Below are positions 1 to 4,800 of a stretch of 6,247 nt of DNA, piece by piece. Origin of the DNA: DATJMJ01 sp035508795 (GTDB lineage: Bacteria > Actinomycetota > Acidimicrobiia > Acidimicrobiales > Palsa-688). How positions within the stretch are numbered: the stretch's first letter is position 1; each line of letters opens with the position of its first letter. The DNA is taken from contig DATJMJ010000057.1 in the NCBI GenBank assembly GCA_035508795.1, forward strand, positions 1-6,247. Reading direction: 5' to 3'. A program made the position numbers and the translations under genes. A model generated the notes under the pieces. It was not told the origin of the DNA, did not search any database, and saw only the letters and a list, made by a program, of their open reading frames with translations.

Positions 1-2
1 GG

Positions 3-419
3 GCACCTGCCACGACGCACCCGCCGGCCACCACAGCACCTCCCGCTACGGCTGCGCCGGTCGTCACGGCGGCAACCACCAGCACGTCCCGGGCGACGAC
101 GAGCACTACCGTCAGGCCGACCACGACGGAGCGGCCGACTACCACGGCCCGGCCGACTACGACGGAGCGGCCGACTACCACGGCCCGGCCCACTACGACG
201 GTTGCGCCCACAACCACGACCACGCGGCCGACCACCACGACCGCTCAGCCGACCACCACGACCACGCCGACGACGACGGCGACCACGGCGGCGGCGACCT
301 CCACTTTGCCCACCCTGCCGACGTCGTCGTCCACTTCCCCCACGGTTACTACGCCGGCCGTGCAAGGTCCCTCCACAACGCTCCCGGTCAACTCGACAAG
401 CACGACGTCGACCACGTGA
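3..419 (+). CDS. C-terminal tail of a Thr/Pro-rich low-complexity protein (5' end outside window)
   Basis: This frame is open from the window edge and ends at TGA 417-419, giving 138 residues of a protein whose N-terminus is not visible. The tail is almost wholly Thr, Pro, Ala and Ser, with scattered Arg and Glu. Its core (about residues 38-67) is a run of six-residue units, RPTTTE and RPTTTA alternating, which then decays into APTTTTT, RPTTTT and QPTTTTT. There is no Cys, no hydrophobic segment, no LPXTG sorting motif and no recognisable domain. Such tails are typical of extended, often O-glycosylated linkers in exported or cell-wall proteins of actinobacteria, so an extracytoplasmic location is likely but is inference. 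I chose this frame because it gives a coherent Thr/Pro repeat and its stop overlaps the next gene's start by four bases. The two other forward frames are also largely open here, giving Arg-rich or His/Asp-rich peptides, which is a by-product of the repeat. The function of the whole protein cannot be told. Confidence 0.75.
   Translation, partial: APATTHPPATTAPPATAAPVVTAATTSTSRATTSTTVRPTTTERPTTTARPTTTERPTTTARPTTTVAPTTTTTRPTTTTAQPTTTTTPTTTATTAAATSTLPTLPTSSSTSPTVTTPAVQGPSTTLPVNSTSTTSTT
115..201 (+). repeat. 36-bp tandem repeat, about 2.4 copies, coding for RPTTTERPTTTA
   Basis: Comparing each base with the one 36 positions further on gives near-perfect identity from 115 to 165. The differences are C122/T158 and G155/C191, and identity breaks at 114/150 and 166/202. 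The unit keeps the reading frame and encodes the 12-residue block RPTTTERPTTTA, itself two diverged 6-residue units. The close DNA identity, including synonymous sites, points to recent slippage or unequal exchange rather than selection on protein sequence alone. Copy number may vary between strains. Confidence 0.85.
416..419 (+). other. GTGA stop/start overlap coupling the Thr-rich gene to the cysteine desulfurase
   Basis: GTG 416-418 starts the desulfurase and TGA 417-419 ends the upstream frame. No purine-rich Shine-Dalgarno is visible in the 20 bases before the GTG. The protein begins MSVAYLDHAG, the place where cysteine desulfurases normally begin, and no earlier ATG, GTG or TTG occurs in this frame within the window. 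Termination-reinitiation by the same ribosome is the likely way the second gene is translated. Confidence 0.7.
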
Positions 420-1597
420 GCGTCGCATACCTCGACCACGCCGGGTCGGCGCCGTTGTGCGCCGAGGCGGCTGCGGCCATGGCTCCCTGGTTGGTGCCGG
501 GCAGGACGGCCAACCCGTCCGGTTCGCATTGGGCGGCCGCCGAGGCCCGCCAGGCGCTCGACGAGGCTCGGGACACCGTGTCGGGCGTTCTAGGCACGGC
601 GCCAGGGGACGTCGTCTTCACCGCCAGCGGCTCCGAGGCGGCGACCCTGGCCATCCTCGGCCCGCTGAGAGCCGCCCCGGGCGCGGTTGTCGTCGCGTCA
701 GTGGAGCACCACTGCGTCCTGCGTGCGGCTCGGGCCGCCGAAAGAGCCGGTACCGCAGAGGCCCGGGTCGTGGCCGTAGGCGGCGACGGGACCGTGGACC
801 TGTCCTGCCTTGCGAAGCTGCTGGACGAGCACGTGCGCGTCGTGTCGGTCCAGCTGGTCAACAACGAGGTCGGGGTGCTCCAGCCGTTCGGCGACGTTGC
901 CCGCCTGGTGAGGAGGCGCGCCCCGCACGCCGTTGTCCACACCGACGCCGTGCAGGCGGCGCCGTGGTACGACGTCGCCGAAATGGCCCGGGGAGCCGAC
1001 CTGATAACTATCAGCGCCCACAAGTTCGGGGGACCGCCGGGGACCGGCGCGCTTGCTTTCCGGCGCTCCGTACCAGTCGAGCCCGTCGTCTACGGCGGGC
1101 CCCAGGAGAGGGAGCGCCGGGCCGGGACCCAGGCCGTAGCCGCAGTCGCGGGGATGGCGGCTGCTCTCGGTGCCGCCGCTTCCAACAGGGCGGCGGCATC
1201 TGCGCATGTGCGCAGGCTGCGTGACCGGCTCTGCACAGGCCTGCTCGATGACATCCCGGGGACGAGGGAGACCGCCCCCGGCCGCGACAAGGCACCCGGC
1301 CACTGCCACCTCTTGATCGACGGTGTGGAAAGTGAAGCTCTGCTGGTGCTCCTGGACGCCGCCGGGCTGGCCGCATCCGCTGGTGCCGCCTGCGCCAGTG
1401 GCGCCATGGAGCCGAGCCACGTGCTGCTGGCGATGGGTTTCGAGCCGACCGAAGCCCTCGGTGCCCTCCGTTTGACCCTTGGCCCGGCTTCGACCGACGA
1501 CGACGTCGACTTTGCGCTCCGCGAGGTACCCCGGGCGGTGGCCCAGCTGCGGGCGGGTGGCCACCGGCTCGCCCGGACCATGGCGGCAGCCCGGTGA
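416..1597 (+). CDS. iscS: cysteine desulfurase, class I IscS/NifS type
   Basis: This 393-residue PLP enzyme takes sulfur from L-cysteine, releasing alanine and holding a persulfide on a cysteine for hand-over to acceptors such as MnmA or Fe-S scaffolds. Visible motifs in order are YLDHAGSAP (5-13), the phosphate-binding turn around GSEAATLA (72-79), EHH with the ring-stacking His98, VNNEVG with Asn150 (148-153), HTDAVQ with Asp177, which pairs with the PLP ring nitrogen, SAHKFGG with the Schiff-base Lys203, RRAGT (234-238), and the catalytic Cys326 in SAGAACASGAMEPSHVL. The long loop around Cys326 and the PSHVL tail mark class I. Length and architecture match actinobacterial IscS. The phosphate-site and N-terminal motifs differ from the usual forms (ATTP appears as GSAP, TESNN as SEAAT), so it is a divergent member, but all catalytic residues are present. 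Overlap with mnmA suggests tRNA thiolation is a main job; a broader Fe-S role is possible. The symbol is by family and context. Confidence 0.92.
   Translation: MSVAYLDHAGSAPLCAEAAAAMAPWLVPGRTANPSGSHWAAAEARQALDEARDTVSGVLGTAPGDVVFTASGSEAATLAILGPLRAAPGAVVVASVEHHCVLRAARAAERAGTAEARVVAVGGDGTVDLSCLAKLLDEHVRVVSVQLVNNEVGVLQPFGDVARLVRRRAPHAVVHTDAVQAAPWYDVAEMARGADLITISAHKFGGPPGTGALAFRRSVPVEPVVYGGPQERERRAGTQAVAAVAGMAAALGAAASNRAAASAHVRRLRDRLCTGLLDDIPGTRETAPGRDKAPGHCHLLIDGVESEALLVLLDAAGLAASAGAACASGAMEPSHVLLAMGFEPTEALGALRLTLGPASTDDDVDFALREVPRAVAQLRAGGHRLARTMAAAR
1594..1597 (+). other. GTGA stop/start overlap coupling the desulfurase to mnmA
   Basis: GTG 1594-1596 starts mnmA and TGA 1595-1597 ends the desulfurase, the same arrangement as at 416-419. 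The preceding bases hold no clear Shine-Dalgarno. The start is fixed by the protein, because the PP-loop follows at residue 9 as is usual for MnmA. Coupling would tie the output of sulfur donor and sulfur acceptor together. Confidence 0.75.
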
Positions 1598-2649
1598 CGC
1601 GCGTGCTCGTTGCGATGTCGGGCGGCGTCGATTCCTCGGTGACGGCAGCCCTTTTGTTGCAGCTCGGCCATGACGTCGTCGGTGCCACGATGAAGCTTTG
1701 GGGCGGCCCTTCGGACAGCGGTTGCTGCTCGGTGGCGGACGTCGAGGACGCCCGGCGCGTCTGCCAGCAGCTCGGCATCGCGCACCACGTGTTCAACTTC
1801 ACGTCGGACTTCGAGCGGGCCGTCGTCGGCCCCTACGTGCGAGCTCATAGTGAGGCCAGGACGCCCAATCCCTGTATTGCCTGCAACACCCACCTCAAGT
1901 TCGACCGCTTCTTGGAGCGTGGCCTCCAGCTCGGCTTCGAGGCGATCGCGACGGGCCATCACGCCCGGGTCACGCGGTCGGGCGCCGACGGCAGCTACCA
2001 ACTACGCCGCGGCCGTGACGCCAACAAGGACCAGTCCTACGTGCTCTACATGCTCGGCCAGCACCAGCTGGCTCACCTCCGCCTCCCGGTCGGCGAGATG
2101 ACCAAGCAGGAGGTGCGCGACCTGGCGGCGTCGCTCGGCCTGAGGACCGCAACCAAGCCGGACAGCCAGGACGTCTGTTTCATCTCCCGCGTGGGCGGCC
2201 GCGAGAGTTTCCTCCGCGACCGCACCTCGCTCGGGCCGGGCAAGCTCGTGAGCGGCGAGGGCGAGGACCTCGGTGCTGTCGAGGCCCTGGAGCTGGTGAC
2301 CGTGGGCCAGCGCCGGGGCCTGGGGCTCTCGGCCGGGTCGCTCCACGAGCGCCGCTACGTCGTCGACGTCGACCTCGTGGGCCGCAAGGCAACGCTCGGC
2401 CACCTCGAGGACCTCATGGTCGGTTCGGTCCGGCTGACGGACATCTGCTGGTCGGACCGCCCGGCGGCGCCGGGCACGAGGACCTCCGCCCAGCTGAGCG
2501 CGCATGGGACGCCTGTCCCGGCCACTTGGCAGCCTCCCGAGGTGGTCTTCGACGAGCCGGCCCGGAAGGTCGCCCCGGGCCAGGCGGTCGTCTTGTACGA
2601 GACGGGCGGGTACGGCGACCGTGTGCTCGGGGGCGGCACCGCAACCTGA
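1594..2649 (+). CDS. mnmA: tRNA-specific 2-thiouridylase MnmA
   Basis: MnmA makes the 2-thio group of U34 in the anticodons of tRNA-Lys, -Glu and -Gln. It adenylates the C2 oxygen with ATP and replaces it with sulfur passed on from a cysteine desulfurase. The 351-residue product has the whole family pattern: PP-loop SGGVDSS (9-15), the GCCS segment (43-46) with DARRVCQQLGI after it, NPCIACN with catalytic Cys94 and Cys97, ATGHHARV (119-126), KDQSYVLYML (145-154) for tRNA contact, QDVCFI with the second catalytic Cys195, GQRRGLGL (238-245), and the C-terminal beta-barrel ending in LGGGTAT. Cys94 and Cys195 form the persulfide/disulfide pair known for the family. Length is normal and nothing is missing. 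The start overlaps the stop of the desulfurase gene, its probable sulfur donor. ligA follows 31 bp later, probably on the same transcript. Confidence 0.97.
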   Translation: MTRVLVAMSGGVDSSVTAALLLQLGHDVVGATMKLWGGPSDSGCCSVADVEDARRVCQQLGIAHHVFNFTSDFERAVVGPYVRAHSEARTPNPCIACNTHLKFDRFLERGLQLGFEAIATGHHARVTRSGADGSYQLRRGRDANKDQSYVLYMLGQHQLAHLRLPVGEMTKQEVRDLAASLGLRTATKPDSQDVCFISRVGGRESFLRDRTSLGPGKLVSGEGEDLGAVEALELVTVGQRRGLGLSAGSLHERRYVVDVDLVGRKATLGHLEDLMVGSVRLTDICWSDRPAAPGTRTSAQLSAHGTPVPATWQPPEVVFDEPARKVAPGQAVVLYETGGYGDRVLGGGTAT

Positions 2650-2673
2650 GACGTCACTTGCCATCGGTAGCGT

Positions 2674-2678
2674 AAGGA
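2674..2678 (+). promoter_or_regulatory. putative ribosome binding site of ligA (AAGGA)
   Basis: AAGGA lies only two bases before ATG 2681, closer than the usual 5-9. No other in-frame ATG, GTG or TTG nearby would fit better, and LigA alignments expect the protein to start about 10-15 residues before its ELR..I..HN segment, as here. The 31-bp gap after mnmA shows no promoter, so this site decides the start but is suboptimal. Confidence 0.45.
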
Positions 2679-2680
2679 CG

Positions 2681-4696
2681 ATGGCCGACGACGCCGCTGC
2701 CACGAGGGCCGATGAGCTCAGGGGCCTGATCGCGTACCACAACAACCGCTATTTCGACCTCGACGACCCCGAGGTCAGCGACGGCGAGTACGACGAGCTG
2801 GTGCGCGAGCTTGCCCGGATCGAGCGGGAGCGCCCTGACCTCGTGACGGCCGAGTCACCCACCCAGAGGGTTGACGGGGCACCGGTCGGGTTGTTCAGCG
2901 AGGTCCGCCACCGCACTCCGATGATGTCGCTCGACAAGACCAACAGCTACGACGAGTTGCTGGCATGGGGCAAGCGGATGCAGCGGTTCATTTCGGGGGA
3001 CGTCGCCTTCACTTGCGAGCTCAAGGTCGACGGGCTAGCGATGTCCCTGCTGTACGAGGGCGGCCGTTTGGCGCGAGCCGCCACAAGGGGCAACGGCGAG
3101 GTCGGCGAGGACGTCACTGCAAACATCGCCACAGTTCGGGCCGTCCCCAAGCAATTGCCCGGCTGGGCCGGCGGCGTGCTCGAAGTGCGCGGCGAGATCT
3201 ACATGACCGTCCCGGCCTTCGACGACCTCAACCGCAAGCAGGCCGAGGCCGGCGGGCGCACGTTCATCAACCCCCGCAACGCGGCCGCCGGCTCGTTGCG
3301 CCAAAAGGACCCATCGGTGACTGCGAGCCGCGAGCTGTCGTTCTCGGCCTACCAGCTCGGTGAGGTGACGGGCGGGCCACCGTTCCGCCGCCACCACGAG
3401 ACGCTCGATTGGCTGAGGGAGCTCGGCTTCCCCGTGAGCGACGAGGTGCGGACCGTGCCCGACCTCGGCGAGGTCGACCGTTACTGCAGGCATTGGCTGG
3501 AGCACCGCCACGACATCGACTTCGAGATAGACGGCGTTGTCGTCAAGGTGGACGACCTGGCGCAGCGCCGTGAGCTCGGCGCCACCTCGAAGGCGCCGCG
3601 CTGGGCGATCGCCTACAAGTTCCCGGCGGAGGAGAAGACGACCCTACTGCGCGACATCATGGTGTCGATCGGCCGCACGGGCAAGGCAACGCCGTTCGCA
3701 ATGCTCGAGCCCGTCGTGGTGGGAGGTGCGCGCGTCAGCCTGGCGACCCTTCACAACGAGGACCAGGTGCGTACAAAAGACGTACGGCCCGGTGACACCG
3801 TCGTCGTCAGGCGCGCAGGCGACGTGATCCCCGAGGTTCGCGGCCCTGTCCTCCCCCTGCGGCCCCCCGGGTCCGAGCCGTGGGCCTTCCCAAGCGTCTG
3901 CCCCGTGTGCGGGTCACCCCTCCAGCGCCTGGAAGGAGAGGCAGACACCTACTGCATCAACGTCGAATGCCCGGGCCAGCAGGTCCAGCGCATTTCGCAT
4001 TTCGCCTCGCGGGGGGCGATGGACATCGAGGGGCTCGGCGAGCGGACCGTTTCGCTCTTTTGCCGTGAGGGCCTGCTGAGCGACGTCGCCGACATCTATT
4101 CGCTCGATTTCGACCGGGTGCGCCAGTTCGAAGGGTTCGGTCCTCTCTCGGTGGCGAACCTTTCGGCGGCGATCGAGGCTTCCAAGGCGCGCCCGCTCGC
4201 CAATTTGCTCGTAGGCCTGTCCATCCGCCATCTCGGCAGCACGGGGAGCCAATTGCTCGCCCGCTCGATGGGCCACATGGACCGGGTCATCGAGGCGCCC
4301 GAAGAGGAGGTCGCGGCGATAGACGGCATCGGGCCGGTGATCGCCGCCAGCGTCAAGCGGTTTTTCTCGCTGCCCCGCAACCGGGAGGTCGTCGAGCGGC
4401 TGCGGGTTGCCGGGGTCAACTTCGTCGGGCCTGGCGCGCCATCGCTTGCCCAGGCTCTCGAAGGCATGTCGATCGTCGTCACGGGCACCCTGGAGGGGTT
4501 TTCGCGCGAAGAGGCCGAGGAGGCGATCAAGTCCCGTGGGGGCAAGTCGCCCGGCACCGTGTCGCAAAAGACGACAGCTGTAGTCGTGGGCAGCGATCCG
4601 GGAGCGGCGAAGGTGTCCAAAGCGGCCCAGCTAGGGATCCCGACCCTCGACGAGGAAGCCTTCGAGCACCTGCTCGAGACGGGCAAGTTGCCGTAG
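2681..4696 (+). CDS. ligA: NAD-dependent DNA ligase LigA
   Basis: LigA seals nicks between Okazaki fragments and during repair, using NAD+ to form an enzyme-AMP intermediate. The 671-residue protein has the complete bacterial layout. Domain Ia comes first (about 1-60, with HNNRYFDLDDPEVSDGEYDEL, the NMN-recognising part). The adenylation domain follows, with the AMP-accepting Lys115 in KVDG (115-118), RGNGEVGEDVT, EIDGVVVKV (282-290) and YKFP (312-315). Next is the OB fold, with SIGRTGKATP and RPGDTVVVRRAGDVIP. A four-Cys zinc finger (Cys407, 410, 425, 430), helix-hairpin-helix repeats (about 440-580; GLGERT and IDGIGPVIAAS) and a C-terminal BRCT domain (about 590-671, VTGTLEGFSREEA) complete it. 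The open frame extends upstream to 2504 inside mnmA, but that part is not conserved LigA sequence, so ATG 2681 is taken as the start. TAG at 4694-4696 ends it. It follows mnmA closely, probably in one operon. Nothing is missing or unusual, and it is expected to be essential. Confidence 0.98.
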   Translation: MADDAAATRADELRGLIAYHNNRYFDLDDPEVSDGEYDELVRELARIERERPDLVTAESPTQRVDGAPVGLFSEVRHRTPMMSLDKTNSYDELLAWGKRMQRFISGDVAFTCELKVDGLAMSLLYEGGRLARAATRGNGEVGEDVTANIATVRAVPKQLPGWAGGVLEVRGEIYMTVPAFDDLNRKQAEAGGRTFINPRNAAAGSLRQKDPSVTASRELSFSAYQLGEVTGGPPFRRHHETLDWLRELGFPVSDEVRTVPDLGEVDRYCRHWLEHRHDIDFEIDGVVVKVDDLAQRRELGATSKAPRWAIAYKFPAEEKTTLLRDIMVSIGRTGKATPFAMLEPVVVGGARVSLATLHNEDQVRTKDVRPGDTVVVRRAGDVIPEVRGPVLPLRPPGSEPWAFPSVCPVCGSPLQRLEGEADTYCINVECPGQQVQRISHFASRGAMDIEGLGERTVSLFCREGLLSDVADIYSLDFDRVRQFEGFGPLSVANLSAAIEASKARPLANLLVGLSIRHLGSTGSQLLARSMGHMDRVIEAPEEEVAAIDGIGPVIAASVKRFFSLPRNREVVERLRVAGVNFVGPGAPSLAQALEGMSIVVTGTLEGFSREEAEEAIKSRGGKSPGTVSQKTTAVVVGSDPGAAKVSKAAQLGIPTLDEEAFEHLLETGKLP

Positions 4697-4720
4697 CGCC
4701 CTGAGCCGGTTGCTGTCTTG

Positions 4721-4760
4721 CCGCAGCGCCGGAGCGCCGCGGCCGGCGGCCCGTCTGCGG
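4721..4760 (+). terminator. GC-rich hairpin after ligA, possible transcription terminator
   Basis: CCGCAG at 4721-4726 pairs with CTGCGG at 4755-4760. Directly inside, CGCCGG at 4727-4732 pairs with CCGGCG at 4743-4748, leaving a six-base bulge (4749-4754) and a ten-base loop. All twelve pairs are perfect. The position, 24 bp after the ligA stop, fits a terminator, but no T-run follows, so it would be a non-canonical actinobacterial type or only an mRNA 3'-end stabiliser. In DNA this GC-rich, such pairing can arise by chance. Confidence 0.4.
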
Positions 4761-4787
4761 GTCCACCTCTCGACCGGAGCGCCTAGT

Positions 4788-4793
4788 TAGCCT
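4788..4793 (+). promoter_or_regulatory. possible -10 element (TAGCCT) for a leaderless kinase transcript
   Basis: TAGCCT fits the TANNNT form of actinobacterial -10 elements and ends seven bases before GTG 4801, so transcription could begin at or next to the start codon. The overlapping TAGTTA at 4784-4789 is an alternative. Bases 4784-4797 form a local AT-richer patch in very GC-rich DNA. No convincing -35 is visible, and no Shine-Dalgarno precedes the GTG. Confidence 0.35.
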
Positions 4794-4800
4794 TTTCGCA

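Noticed and set aside
115..201. 36-bp repeat spacing considered as a CRISPR array
   Set aside because: The copies are directly contiguous with no spacers and lie in frame in a Thr/Pro coding repeat.
202..1224. 340-residue + strand open frame, Arg/Pro-rich
   Set aside because: It is a shifted frame of the Thr-rich gene and the desulfurase. The composition is that of GC-rich out-of-frame translation, with no domain or motif.
1090..2001. 303-residue - strand open frame, with others at 698-1564, 1011-1802 and 388-1023
   Set aside because: These lie opposite the desulfurase and mnmA, whose motifs are unmistakable. Long antisense frames are expected in DNA of this GC content, and their peptides show no family signature.
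2504..2680. Upstream extension of the ligA frame by 59 codons into mnmA
   Set aside because: The added residues are Arg/Ser-rich out-of-frame translation of mnmA. ATG 2681 gives a LigA of normal length and start.
2650..2680. Promoter or terminator between mnmA and ligA
   Set aside because: Only 31 bp, with no hairpin or -10/-35 pair visible. Co-transcription is simpler.
2002..2745. 247-residue - strand open frame opposite mnmA and the ligA start
   Set aside because: It is a shadow of mnmA, with no recognisable motif and no sign of its own initiation signals.
4784..4790. TAGTTAG as a -10 with a -35 around 4761-4766
   Set aside because: The -35 candidate does not resemble TTGACA. It is kept only as an alternative to the TANNNT at 4788.
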